16,581 nucleotides of DNA from JAUMXJ01 sp041781135 (GCA_041781135.1 JBHAZV010000003.1:1-16581); one strand, 5' to 3'. Shown: positions 6,862-15,552, counted from the first letter of the stretch. Made by a program: numbers and translations. The notes: generated by a model from the sequence alone, not told the origin.

Positions 6862-8331
6862 TCACATTAGTTCCCGAATTATTCGGTCGCCTATCCTGAG
6901 TGTCGGAAACGCATTGCTATCCAGAGGAGATTCCAAACCTGCCTCATGGTAATGATATGCCGCTACCGCAATCATCGCGGCGTTGTCCGTACAAAGAGAT
7001 GCCGGAGGATAATATGTCTTTACGCCGTCAAATTTAAGCACTTCTCTTATGCGCGAATTAGCAGCCACTCCCCCCGCCAGCGCCAACTGCTTGTAGCCCG
7101 TCTTCTCCAGAGCCATAGCGGTCTTTGCGCGCAGCATATCCATAACCGCCTCCTGAAACGAGGCGCATATATTCGGAATATTGAGCTCCTCGCCGCGCTG
7201 CCTTGCCGAATTTATATAGTTGAGCACGGCGGTTTTAAGACCGGACAAACTGAAATTAAGCCCGTCGACCTTTGCCCTCGGAAACTTTATTTCCGCCTTA
7301 CCCTCGGCGGCAAGCCTGTCCACAACAGGGCCTCCGGGATAACCAAGCCCGAGCACTCTGGCAACCTTATCGTATGCTTCGCCGACCGCATCGTCGAGCG
7401 TCCTGCCCAAAACCGAAAAGTGCGTATAACTTCGAACCTCCACCAGATGCGTATGCCCTCCGGAGACAACAAGGCACAGAAACGGCGGCTTGAGATCCTT
7501 GGAAACTATGTAATTTGCCGCAATGTGACCCTCGATATGATGTATGCAGAGAAACGGCTTACCAATCGCATAGGCGAGCGCTTTTGCATATGTGAGCCCC
7601 ACGAGCAGCGCACCGACAAGGCCTGGCCCATTTGTGACCGCCACCAGATCTATGTCGCCGAAATCCATATGCGCCTTTCGAAGCGCACTGCGCACCACGT
7701 CAGACAGCTTCATCAGGTGATTGCGCGACGCAATTTCGGGCACTACCCCGCCATACAGCTGATGCAGGTCGATTTGTGAATAAACCTCGTTTGCGAGCAC
7801 CTTGCGCTCACCGCGAAGTATTGCGCAGCTCGTCTCATCGCAGCTCGTTTCGATCGCGAGCGTCACCTTGCCAAATGTCAGCCACATTATACTGGCATCC
7901 TCGCCGTCGGCGTAATAGCTGCGCCTGACCCCTTCAGTCCTGAACCCTCTGCTGTGATACAGCGCCTCTGCAGCTGCGTTACTCACTCTGCATTCGAGCG
8001 TTATTCCGTAGTTTTCGCGCGCCCTAACATATGAGATAACCTCATCGAGCAGCCTGCCCGCAATACCTTTCCTCCTGTGCTCTTTAAGCACGGCTATATT
8101 CATTATGTGAAACTCGCCCGCAAGATCATCTGCACAGCAAAACCCGACGACCGCGCCGCCGACCTCCGCGACTATAAAATATGCTTTGTCATCTTTTATC
8201 TCCGACATCATCATATTGGGCGACCACGGATCGCTGAAGCATCTGTCCTCGATAGAGAGCAGCGCTTCCAAATCCGCTTCGCGCACCCGCCTTATAAGCA
8301 CACAATCATCAAAAGAATCAGAATTACTCAT
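6862..8331 (-). CDS. tsaD: RimI-TsaD fusion: S18 acetyltransferase / t6A37 threonylcarbamoyltransferase
   Basis: One 489-residue reading frame joins two enzymes. Residues about 10-153 are a RimI-type GNAT domain: acetyl-CoA motif HRRKGIA at about 85-91, Glu113 (TLECR) and Tyr125 (ALYHSRGF) at the usual catalytic positions. RimI acetylates the N-terminus of ribosomal protein S18. Residues 155-489 are TsaD, which transfers the threonylcarbamoyl group to A37 of ANN-reading tRNAs. It has LAIETSCDET, the metal-binding His265 and His269 (HHIEGH), VSGGHTHL and CTDNAAMIA. The last RimI strand (DASIMWLTF) runs directly into the first TsaD strand with only Gly-Lys between. I chose the ATG at 8331, preceded by GAGGTGA, over the GTG at 8337. 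It lies 12 bases after tsaB. Confidence 0.95.
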   Translation of the reverse strand: MSNSDSFDDCVLIRRVREADLEALLSIEDRCFSDPWSPNMMMSEIKDDKAYFIVAEVGGAVVGFCCADDLAGEFHIMNIAVLKEHRRKGIAGRLLDEVISYVRARENYGITLECRVSNAAAEALYHSRGFRTEGVRRSYYADGEDASIMWLTFGKVTLAIETSCDETSCAILRGERKVLANEVYSQIDLHQLYGGVVPEIASRNHLMKLSDVVRSALRKAHMDFGDIDLVAVTNGPGLVGALLVGLTYAKALAYAIGKPFLCIHHIEGHIAANYIVSKDLKPPFLCLVVSGGHTHLVEVRSYTHFSVLGRTLDDAVGEAYDKVARVLGLGYPGGPVVDRLAAEGKAEIKFPRAKVDGLNFSLSGLKTAVLNYINSARQRGEELNIPNICASFQEAVMDMLRAKTAMALEKTGYKQLALAGGVAANSRIREVLKFDGVKTYYPPASLCTDNAAMIAVAAYHYHEAGLESPLDSNAFPTLRIGDRIIRELM

Positions 8332-8343
8332 ACTCACCTCGCA

Positions 8344-8991
8344 TCATTTTTCGAGCGACTCCTCCGCCTGCGATTTTCTAAAGTACAATGGTTCGATTAC
8401 ATCGGAAACCAGACATTTCAATATTTCATCAGGAAGCTTGAACAAAAGCTCGCAGTGCAGTTCTTCGTACTCCGCATAAACGCCGTCACCGACCGCATCC
8501 TGCAGCTTGTCCGTCTTTATAAGCGAGCTTCCGCGCAGCTCGATACCGGCGCTCTCCACTAAAAGCCCGCTATCGTCAGGCGCAACGCTTTTCACAACAT
8601 ATGTGCAGTATTTTTCGCCCCTTCCGGCGTCTATTCCGAGCACCACTTCGCTATCATTCAGAACCAAAGGCTTTTCCTCAAGAAGCCTCGCGAGCACCAG
8701 CGCATAGTACGGAAATACAAAAACCTTTATTCCCAAAGGATCCGAAAGTCCAAGAGCAGTGGCTATGCCGACCTTGACTCCTGTGAATGAACCCGGCCCG
8801 GAACACACATAAACCTCATCTATCCCGCCGATACTCACACCGGCGTTTCTCAGGCATTCGTCAATGCTCGGAAGCAATACCGCCGCGTGATTCTTTCTGC
8901 CTCCGACAGAAACTTTTGACAAAAGCTGTTTTTCTTCGAAAACCGCCGCAGTTGCGGTATCTCCGCTGCAATCAAACACAAGTACCTTCAT
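8344..8991 (-). CDS. tsaB: tRNA threonylcarbamoyladenosine biosynthesis protein TsaB
   Basis: This 215-residue protein is the inactive ASKHA-fold partner of TsaD; their dimer, with TsaE, completes t6A on tRNA. Recognisable points are the N-terminal strand MKVLVFDCSG, RKNHA at 32-36 followed by LLPSIDECL, and GPGSFTG at 65-71. There is no metal-binding HxxxH, as expected for TsaB. It overlaps tsaE by four bases (ATGA, 8988-8991), which points to coupled translation, and is followed by the RimI-TsaD fusion. In many Firmicutes rimI is a separate gene or is fused to tsaB; here TsaB is plain and the acetyltransferase is on TsaD. Confidence 0.93.
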   Translation of the reverse strand: MKVLVFDCSGDTATAAVFEEKQLLSKVSVGGRKNHAAVLLPSIDECLRNAGVSIGGIDEVYVCSGPGSFTGVKVGIATALGLSDPLGIKVFVFPYYALVLARLLEEKPLVLNDSEVVLGIDAGRGEKYCTYVVKSVAPDDSGLLVESAGIELRGSSLIKTDKLQDAVGDGVYAEYEELHCELLFKLPDEILKCLVSDVIEPLYFRKSQAEESLEK

Positions 8992-9392
8992 ACGACAAGC
9001 TCCTTCGGAAGCAGCGCATAGCGCGCTCCGTCATCATCAATCCCTAATTTTATCCACAGCGCATCATCGGGAAAAAGATGCGCATACCTGTCTGCCCACT
9101 CGACAAACACAAATTCGCCATCGTGGATTATGCCGTCAAAATCTATGTCATCAAGCTCACTGACATCATCTATCCTATACAAATCCATATGGTAAATTTT
9201 GCCATCATCGTAAACGTTGACAATACTGAATGTAGGGCTCACTACATCATCACAAACCCCTTTTTGTCTGCAAATCTCCTGCATCAAGGTCGTCTTGCCT
9301 GCGCCTAAATCACCCTGGAGACAGACAAGTCTCTTTCCGCTTTTTATAATAGCACTTGCCAATTTCGTCACATCGTTCTCTATCCTGTTCAT
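8988..9392 (-). CDS. tsaE: tRNA threonylcarbamoyladenosine biosynthesis ATPase TsaE
   Basis: This small P-loop ATPase, 134 residues from the ATG at 9392, drives turnover of the TsaB-TsaD complex. Walker A is GDLGAGKTT at 27-35, followed by the family features SPTFSIVNVY, HMDLYRID and VEWADR. The length is slightly below the usual 150. The frame could begin two codons earlier at a TTG, but the ATG, with GGGG about ten bases upstream, is preferred. About 80 bases separate it from the amidohydrolase upstream; there is no clear terminator or promoter in that gap, only short 4-bp hairpins. Its 3' end overlaps tsaB. Confidence 0.93.
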   Translation of the reverse strand: MNRIENDVTKLASAIIKSGKRLVCLQGDLGAGKTTLMQEICRQKGVCDDVVSPTFSIVNVYDDGKIYHMDLYRIDDVSELDDIDFDGIIHDGEFVFVEWADRYAHLFPDDALWIKLGIDDDGARYALLPKELVV

Positions 9393-9473
9393 AAGCAAAC
9401 CCCATTACTTTTAACACGGCTTATGCCGAACGCTTTTCCCGTTGATTTTCCGGTGCGATTTACTCTTGTGCAA

Positions 9474-10634
9474 TCACACTAACTTATTCGCAATCTTTCC
9501 GTCTACTATTGTATAAAGCGCCTTTGCCTGCAGATCGAACGGATGCCTGTCCCAAATCACAAGATCCGCATCCTTGCCCGGCTCTATGCTTCCCACTCTG
9601 TCCGCTATTTTTAATATCTCTGCGGCATTTATTGTAATAGCTCGAATAGCAGCTTCCTCCGCCATTCCCGCCCTATGTGCAAGTGCGGCGCAGGTTACAA
9701 GGTTTTCAATAGGTATGACAGGCGCGTCCGTCATTATTGCGACCTTTACTCCCGCTCTGTCAAGAACTCCTACGGTTTCAAAGCTCTTATTGCTAAGCTC
9801 GATCTTTGACTTATTCCCAAAGCTTGGGCCAACGACGGCAGGATATCCCTCTTTTGCAAGGTCCTCGGCTATAAGATGACCCTCCGTGCAGTGTTCAAGC
9901 GTCAGATGCACCCCAAATTCCTTGGCGATGCGGATTGCGGTAAAAATATCATCCGCTCTATGGGCGTGCGCCTTAAGCGGTATTTTTTTCTCCATTACAG
10001 GAAGCATCGCCTCTAATTTCATATCATAGGCAGGCAGCTTGCTCTCGTCTTTCTTTGCCGCCTTAATCTTCCTCTGGTACTCTGCGGCCTTGTAAAGTAA
10101 TTCTCTAAGCTTGGATGCGGTGCCCATTCTCGTAGACGGAGTCATATTCTTGCCATTGTAGACGCGCTTAGGATTCTCGCCGAAAGCGCACTTCATAGCA
10201 TACGCAGGATCGACAACCATGTCGTCGACTCTATGCCCGGCTGTCTTCATAACACAGAAAAAACCTCCGACTACGTTTGCAGAGCCCGGCCCCGTAGCAA
10301 TAGTGGTTACACCGCCGCCGAGCGCATTATCAAACGCCTCGTCCATCGGATTTATGGCATCGATCGCCCTCAAATGAGGTGTTACAGGGTCTGTAGCCTC
10401 GTTGCCGTCACTACCCTCGAAACCCATGCTCTCCTCCCACATTCCTATATGACAGTGAGCGTCGATAAACCCCGGAAAAACAAACGCGCCGCCGGCATCG
10501 ATTACCTGTACCGCCTTTTTTGCCGAAAGCCCGCGGCCGACTCCCTTAATCTTGCCCTTTTCAACAAGCACATCCGCATTTTCCAAAACCCTTGCCGTGA
10601 CTGTATAAACAGTCGCATTCTTTATCAGTAGCAT
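9474..10634 (-). CDS. Metal-dependent amidohydrolase, substrate unknown
   Basis: This 386-residue cytoplasmic TIM-barrel hydrolase belongs to the amidohydrolase superfamily, near the imidazolonepropionase-like group. The small beta domain is formed by both ends (IKNATVYTV at the start, KDADLVIWD at the end). Metal ligands visible are His60 and His62 (DAHCHIG), the later HAHRADD and EHCTEGH motifs, and an Asp in IMTDAP. The gene has AGGAGGG seven bases before the ATG at 10634. The same frame extends upstream to 10802 but that part lies inside prfB and is rejected. It sits 11 bases after prfB and before tsaE. I cannot name the substrate, and no link to the translation genes around it is obvious. 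Confidence 0.85.
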   Translation of the reverse strand: MLLIKNATVYTVTARVLENADVLVEKGKIKGVGRGLSAKKAVQVIDAGGAFVFPGFIDAHCHIGMWEESMGFEGSDGNEATDPVTPHLRAIDAINPMDEAFDNALGGGVTTIATGPGSANVVGGFFCVMKTAGHRVDDMVVDPAYAMKCAFGENPKRVYNGKNMTPSTRMGTASKLRELLYKAAEYQRKIKAAKKDESKLPAYDMKLEAMLPVMEKKIPLKAHAHRADDIFTAIRIAKEFGVHLTLEHCTEGHLIAEDLAKEGYPAVVGPSFGNKSKIELSNKSFETVGVLDRAGVKVAIMTDAPVIPIENLVTCAALAHRAGMAEEAAIRAITINAAEILKIADRVGSIEPGKDADLVIWDRHPFDLQAKALYTIVDGKIANKLV

Positions 10635-10645
10635 AAGCCCTCCTA

Positions 10646-11759
10646 TCACTTGATATTTTCTGCGCTTCTCAGATACGCCTCTATAAAAAGATCTATATCC
10701 CCATCTATAACCGACTGCACATCTCCGTTTTCCGCGCCCGTCCTGTGATCCTTTACTATTGTGTATGGCTGAAAAACATACGATCTGACCTGCGAACCCC
10801 ATGTACTCTGCGAGTAATCCCCGGCAATCTCAGATATTTTCTCTTTTTGCTCGCGGATTTTTATTTCGAGCAGCTTTCCTACGAGCATTTTCATTGCAGT
10901 CTCGCGGTTCATTTTCTGAGAGCGCTCATTCTGGCACTGAACCACTATCCCCGTGGGTTTATGGATCAGCCTGACGGCAGAGTCCGTAGTATTTACATGC
11001 TGCCCTCCGCTGCCCGTAGACCTATAAGTCTGCATCTCGATGTCTGTCGGCGAAATCTCTACGCTTACGTCGTCATCGAGTTCCGGCATGACATCCACAG
11101 ATGCGAACGAGGTCATCCTCTTGCCAGAAGTATTGTAAGGCGATATCCTCACAAGCCTGTGAACGCCCTTTTCCGATCTCAAAAAACCGTATGCATTCTC
11201 GCCGCCGAACGAGAGTGTTGCCGATTTTATGCCAGCTTCGGGGTCGCTCTGTATATCGAGCAGCTTTACGCTGTACCCTTTCTGAGACCCCCATCTCTCG
11301 TACATTCGGAGCAGTATCTTCGCCCAGTCCTGGGCATCAAGCCCCCCCATACCTGCATGAATGCTCACTATCGCGCTGCCATGGTCATATTCTCCTGTCA
11401 GCATTGTGCCGAGTTCCAAAGCCCGCAGCCGAGATTCAAACGCTTCCGCCTGCTCTACAGCCTCGCTGCGCAGTTCGTCCGCAACATCCTCATCTTCATC
11501 TGCAAGAGCAATTGCCGTAAGTATGTATTCCCATTGCTCATCGGTTTTTCGCACGGCATCCACCAAATCCGCAATCTCTTTTTGCTGCTTCGTGACCGAT
11601 TTTGCATTTTCCGGGTCATTCCAAAAATCTGCCGCCCCCATTTTCTGTTCTAATTCAGAAAGCAGCAGTTCCTTGCCCCTCAGGTCAAAGAGACTCCTTT
11701 AGAGAACTCAGCCTCTGTGCAAGTTCCTCTCTGCGCCTTAAAAGTGAATCAAAATCCAT
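10646..11759 (-). CDS. prfB: Peptide chain release factor 2, made by programmed +1 frameshift
   Basis: RF2 ends translation at UGA and UAA. The ATG at 11759, behind AAGGAGGAG, opens a 24-codon frame (MDFDSLLRRREELAQRL) that stops at TGA 11687-11685. A +1 shift on CTT gives Asp from GAC and continues 346 residues to 10649, total 370, the normal size. Domain order is the coiled coil, HAGMGGLDAQDW, the stop-reading loop, then GGQ at 251-253 (STGSGGQHVNTTDSAV), the peptide-release motif. The stop-reading tripeptide reads Ser-Pro-Tyr at 206-208 rather than the usual Ser-Pro-Phe. The gene starts nine bases after secA; its binding site follows directly on the secA stop. Starting it at the GTG or ATG at 11641 would lose its first domain, so the frameshift reading is preferred. 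Confidence 0.96.
11684..11698 (-). promoter_or_regulatory. RF2 autoregulatory frameshift site
   Basis: AGGAG (11698-11694), three bases, then CTT TGA C (11690-11684) form the classic RF2 recoding signal: an internal ribosome-binding-like sequence three bases before a slippery Leu codon and a poor-context UGA. When RF2 is scarce, ribosomes pause at UGA and slip +1, making more RF2. The layout matches E. coli prfB in spacing. Confidence 0.95.
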
Positions 11760-11768
11760 AACTCCTCC

Positions 11769-14498
11769 TTAAGCCTCATCCCTGCCACAACATTTTTTGT
11801 ACTTCTTACCGCTTCCGCACGGGCAAGGATCATTTCTGCCTATCCTCTCGCTCGCAGACTTCGTCCTCTGCACTACAGGGCCTGACTCATTCGTGGTTTT
11901 AACCACGCTTTTTCTCTGAACTTTTTCGTGATCGCGCTGAATATTGAGCGTCATCAAAGTATTAATAGTGGTTTCCTGTATTTCGGTTATCATTTGATCA
12001 AACATGTCAAAGCCTTCGCGCTTATACGCTATTACAGGGTCTTCCTGCCCTATCGCACGGAGGTTTATTCCCCTTCGAAGTTCATCCATGCCTGTAATGT
12101 GATCTATCCACAAACTGTCTACAGTCCTGAGCATGACATTGCGTTCAAGCTCCCTCATGATCGGAGCGGGCACTGCCTCCTCCTTGAGTACATACAGCTC
12201 ATGCGCCCTGTCCGAAAGCAGCTTTTTAAGCGAACCGACAGTCAGCGCCTCAACATTGCCAAATTCAACAGTATAGTCCTTTCCGAAAATCCTCGCAAGA
12301 TTTTGAACAAGCCCGTCCAAATCCCACTCTTCCGGATATTTGAACTCGCCCGTGTATATGGCAACAGAATGATCGACAAGCTTATCCATCATACTGAAAA
12401 TACTTCCGCGCACGTCCTCGCCATGAAGCACCTGCCTGCGCTGCGAATATATAATCTCGCGCTGCTTATTTATCACGTCGTCAAATTCTAAGACATTCTT
12501 TCTTATTGCAAAGTTCCTGCCCTCCACACGCTGCTGAACCATCTCAACATTTCTGGTAATCATTCCCATTTCAATCGGCATCGCTTCTTCGCCGAGCTTT
12601 TCCGCCATAGATGCGACAGCTTGCGGTATGAATATCCTCATCAAATCGTCCTTAAGCGATATAAAAAACCTGGAGCTGCCGGGGTCGCCCTGCCTGCCGC
12701 TTCGTCCTCTGAGCTGATTGTCAATTCGTCTCGATTCGTGCCTTTCTGTACCTATTATGTGTAGGCCGCCCGCCTCTCTTACGCGCTCCGCCTCGGCTTC
12801 TGTCTCGCTTTGAAATTTCGCATACAGGTCGTTGTAGACAAACTTTGCCTCTTTGACAGCCGCATCTTCATATTCGAAAGGCGACGTCGCGTAGTTGATG
12901 ACATCCTCATCGTACCCGCGCTTAAGCATCTCCTTACGAGCCATAAATTCAGGGTTTCCGCCGAGTATTATATCTGTTCCCCTGCCCGCCATATTTGTAG
13001 CTATAGTCACCGCTCCGTACCTGCCCGCCTGAGCAACTATTTCCGCCTCGCGCTCATGATGCTTTGCATTCAGTATTTCGTGCGGCACGCCCTCGCGTTT
13101 AAGCAATTTACCGATAAATTCAGATGTTTCGATATTTACCGTACCCACGAGCACAGGCTGACCCTTTGCATGGCATTCAGCAATATTTTTTATAATGTAC
13201 TTGAACTTAAGCTCGAGGGTGCTGTATATCTGGTCGTTAAAGTCTTTTCGCGCAACCGGCTTGTTGGTCGGGATAACGACGACATCCATCCCATAAATCG
13301 CTTTGAATTCCTCCTCTTCGGTCTTTGCAGTACCGGTCATGCCGGAGAGTTTTTCGTACATCCTGAAATAATTCTGTATGGTAATCGTCGCAAGGGTCAT
13401 ATCCTCCGCCTGGATCTTTATACCCTCCTTTGCCTCTATAGCCTGATGCAGACCGTTTGAATATCTGCGGCCATACATAAGCCTTCCGGTGAACTGGTCT
13501 ACAATAAGCACTTCGCCATCCTTGACGATGTAGTCCACATCGCGCTTCATCATAAAGCGCGCCATAATAGCTTGGTTTATATGATGGCTCAGCTCCATAT
13601 TTTCCGGGTCGCTGAGGTTTTCAAGTCCAAAGTGAGCCTCTGCCTTCTTTACGCCGTTCCTTTCTTCGCTTCCTTCCTCAACCACTCCGTACTTATCAAC
13701 CTTGACGCCATCGGTAAGAGTGACGCTCCTCGCCTTTTCATCTATAATAAGGTCGGTTTCTGGATTCAATTTCTTAGCAAAATTGTCAGCGATTGTATAA
13801 AGATCGGTAGTCTTATCAGTCGCGCCCGATATAATCAGCGGAGTGCGCGCCTCGTCTATCAAAATCGAGTCCACCTCGTCAACTATTGCAAAATTCAGCC
13901 CGCGCTGCACAAGGTTTTCGGTCCTTACAGCCATATTGTCGCGAAGATAGTCAAAACCGAACTGCGCATTTGTGCCATATGTAATATCTGCTGCATAGGC
14001 AACTCGGCGTTCTGCGGGCTCCAGACCATTGACTATAACACCGACCTTCATTCCGAGAAATTCAAAAATCTTGCCCATCCAGTCGCGGTCGCGTTTAGCG
14101 AGATAATCGTTTACTGTGATTATATGTACTCCCTTGCCGCTCAGTGCATTTAGGTACGCAGGCATAGTCGCCACAAGCGTCTTGCCCTCGCCGGTCTTCA
14201 TCTCGGCTATTCTGCCCTGATGGACCACCATGCCGCCGATAAGCTGGCAAAAAAACGGACGCTTGCCGAGAACCCTCACACTTGCCTCGCGAGTTACGGC
14301 AAAGGCATCTTCAAGTATGTCGTCAAGGGTTTCGCCGCTCGCAAGCCTGCCTTTAAGCACATCCGTCTGTCCTCGAAGCTCCGAATCGCTCATTGCGCTG
14401 TACTTAGGTTCGAGCGCCTCAATCGCCTCGGCTCTCTTGCTGAGCTTTTTGACCTCCTTCGCATTTATATCGCCAAAAATCAGTTTTAATAAATTCAT
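11769..14498 (-). CDS. secA: Preprotein translocase ATPase SecA
   Basis: This 909-residue motor pushes unfolded preproteins through SecYEG at the membrane. Walker A is MKTGEGKT at 100-107, Walker B is DEVD at 207-210, followed by SILIDEARTPLIISG. The second helicase domain has AGRGTDI and the arginine-finger region ESRRIDNQLRGRSGRQGDPG. The C-terminus carries a complete zinc-binding tail, CPCGSGKKYKKCCG, with Cys892, Cys894, Cys903 and Cys904, which contacts SecB or ribosomes in other species. The ATG overlaps the stop of the DUF5317 gene by four bases, so translation is probably coupled; only a GGGGG stretch stands in for a binding site. prfB follows nine bases later, a common secA-prfB arrangement in Firmicutes. 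Confidence 0.97.
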   Translation of the reverse strand: MNLLKLIFGDINAKEVKKLSKRAEAIEALEPKYSAMSDSELRGQTDVLKGRLASGETLDDILEDAFAVTREASVRVLGKRPFFCQLIGGMVVHQGRIAEMKTGEGKTLVATMPAYLNALSGKGVHIITVNDYLAKRDRDWMGKIFEFLGMKVGVIVNGLEPAERRVAYAADITYGTNAQFGFDYLRDNMAVRTENLVQRGLNFAIVDEVDSILIDEARTPLIISGATDKTTDLYTIADNFAKKLNPETDLIIDEKARSVTLTDGVKVDKYGVVEEGSEERNGVKKAEAHFGLENLSDPENMELSHHINQAIMARFMMKRDVDYIVKDGEVLIVDQFTGRLMYGRRYSNGLHQAIEAKEGIKIQAEDMTLATITIQNYFRMYEKLSGMTGTAKTEEEEFKAIYGMDVVVIPTNKPVARKDFNDQIYSTLELKFKYIIKNIAECHAKGQPVLVGTVNIETSEFIGKLLKREGVPHEILNAKHHEREAEIVAQAGRYGAVTIATNMAGRGTDIILGGNPEFMARKEMLKRGYDEDVINYATSPFEYEDAAVKEAKFVYNDLYAKFQSETEAEAERVREAGGLHIIGTERHESRRIDNQLRGRSGRQGDPGSSRFFISLKDDLMRIFIPQAVASMAEKLGEEAMPIEMGMITRNVEMVQQRVEGRNFAIRKNVLEFDDVINKQREIIYSQRRQVLHGEDVRGSIFSMMDKLVDHSVAIYTGEFKYPEEWDLDGLVQNLARIFGKDYTVEFGNVEALTVGSLKKLLSDRAHELYVLKEEAVPAPIMRELERNVMLRTVDSLWIDHITGMDELRRGINLRAIGQEDPVIAYKREGFDMFDQMITEIQETTINTLMTLNIQRDHEKVQRKSVVKTTNESGPVVQRTKSASERIGRNDPCPCGSGKKYKKCCGRDEA

Positions 14499-15085
14499 TT
14501 TCGTATGCCCCCGGGTGAAAGTGAAAAGTGGAGCATATCCCCCTTTCTATGTATTTTCATTGTATCTTGAATAATTACGGCTATTGCTATGCTTGTGACA
14601 ATATCCCCTATAGAGAGCACAGTCACGCGCGGATACCAGTTTGGAAGCGCTATCACTTTTCCGAGCAATGCCGAAATGCCTGCAGACCCCGGCAAATCTC
14701 TGTAATTGAGCACTTCTCCCGCGCGCACGGACTCCGCAAACGCCGTATCGCCCAAAGAAATGAGCGCATCAGTGTTTATCGGCATTGCAAAATCATTCAT
14801 GCCCATAATGATCAAATTGAGCGCCAAACCGACGATCAGCAGCTTCATGCCGATTATTCCGCGATTGAGAAACGCCACAACAACACATATAAACATTGAA
14901 ACATACGGCAGAACCGCATAATTCATATCAACGCCAAGCAGCTGCAGCGCATATGGCGCAGCAAACACAAAAAGCGAGAAGAGCGCTAAATAACGCCCGC
15001 GAAATTCAGCTCCGAGAAACGCGCCGAAAGTCCCGCCGCTGAACCAGCCTATAATACCGCCGATAATAATGGCTTCTATGTACAT
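14495..15085 (-). CDS. DUF5317-type membrane protein
   Basis: This 196-residue integral membrane protein has about five hydrophobic segments: residues about 4-25, 32-50, 58-72, 77-96 and 155-172. The segment GLALNLIIMGMNDFAMPIN, with an Asn and a MP pair after the helix, resembles the core motif of DUF5317 proteins of Clostridia and Actinobacteria. I recall this from the family rather than from a search. A loop of about 50 residues between segments 4 and 5 holds LISLGDTAFAESVRAGEV. AGGGAGGAGAA precedes the ATG. It starts 13 bases after the RlmH-like gene and overlaps secA by four bases. Function is unknown; linkage to secA is suggestive only. Confidence 0.7.
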   Translation of the reverse strand: MYIEAIIIGGIIGWFSGGTFGAFLGAEFRGRYLALFSLFVFAAPYALQLLGVDMNYAVLPYVSMFICVVVAFLNRGIIGMKLLIVGLALNLIIMGMNDFAMPINTDALISLGDTAFAESVRAGEVLNYRDLPGSAGISALLGKVIALPNWYPRVTVLSIGDIVTSIAIAVIIQDTMKIHRKGDMLHFSLSPGGIRK

Positions 15086-15098
15086 TTCTCCTCCCTTT

Positions 15099-15482
15099 CT
15101 ATTTGTGATACTTTCTGCCTGCGTTTATCATCAGCGCCCGGTAAACTTGCTCCGCCGCGAGCGCTTCGCCGAGAGAAACAGGTATCCCGATATTGACGAG
15201 CCTCACCAGCGCAACTTCCCGCGAACCACAGGCGTCCGCAAACGCAAGAGCCTCGTCCAATGCGGATACGCTTACCCGAATATCCTTGCCCCCGACAAAT
15301 TCAGCAAGCTCTGTCGAAGTTAATTCAAACACCTTGCCGGACTTCTTTTTTGATACAACAAAACGAAGCTCCGTTCCCTCGCCTCTAAACTCGCCTATCC
15401 TTGCGAATTCCTTGATTCTTGAAATATAGTCATTTGCTATATCAGCGTACTCCTTGTGCTCAAAAGCGAAAGAAATCCTCAT
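15099..15482 (-). CDS. Degenerate RlmH-like SPOUT protein retaining the C-terminal tail
   Basis: This 127-residue protein would usually be called hypothetical. By eye, its last 30 residues align without gaps to the end of RlmH: AEQVYRALMINAGRKYHK against the family's LEQIYRAF-IN-GEPYHK. Earlier parts also match: DYISRIKEFARI with EYxKRLxRYxKL, GKVFELTSTELAEF with GKxxSSEEFAE, and GKDIRVSVSA with GKSDIxFVIGG. The key Gly-Gly of the SAM loop is replaced here by Ser73-Ala74, and SLSKMTFPH by RLVNIGIPV. It therefore looks like an RlmH subunit unable to bind SAM but keeping the Tyr-His-Lys tail that completes a partner's active site. The ATG at 15482 lacks a ribosome binding site but has a -10 box six bases upstream. 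It lies 70 bases after the complementary RlmH gene. Confidence 0.7.
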   Translation of the reverse strand: MRISFAFEHKEYADIANDYISRIKEFARIGEFRGEGTELRFVVSKKKSGKVFELTSTELAEFVGGKDIRVSVSALDEALAFADACGSREVALVRLVNIGIPVSLGEALAAEQVYRALMINAGRKYHK

Positions 15483-15488
15483 ATGGAA

Positions 15489-15517
15489 ATTATAAAACCA
15501 AATATCGCAAATTACAA
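15489..15517 (-). promoter_or_regulatory. Promoter placed for a leaderless mRNA of the RlmH-like tail protein
   Basis: On the minus strand TTGTAA (15517-15512), 17 bases and a perfect TATAAT (15494-15489) are followed after six bases by the ATG at 15482. The spacing from -10 to ATG is identical to that of the ABC-F gene. It is inside an operon, so it would act as an internal promoter. Confidence 0.55.
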
Positions 15518-15552
15518 GCAAATGCGCCAAATACCAACTAAACGCGATGTAT

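Noticed and set aside
7287..7779. Open frames on both strands over tsaD
   Set aside because: They are shadows in GC-richer coding DNA; the tsaD motifs account for the conserved frame.
9393..9473. Terminator between the amidohydrolase and tsaE
   Set aside because: Only 4-bp stems (CGGC-ATAA-GCCG and TGTG-ATTG-CACA on the minus strand) and no T-run follow them.
10635..10802. Upstream extension of the amidohydrolase reading frame
   Set aside because: It lies wholly inside prfB, the extra residues do not resemble the family, and a strong AGGAGGG site marks the ATG at 10634.
12810..13460. Long + strand frame opposite secA
   Set aside because: It is a shadow of secA: no family resemblance, no ribosome binding site, and the antisense secA frame is fully conserved.
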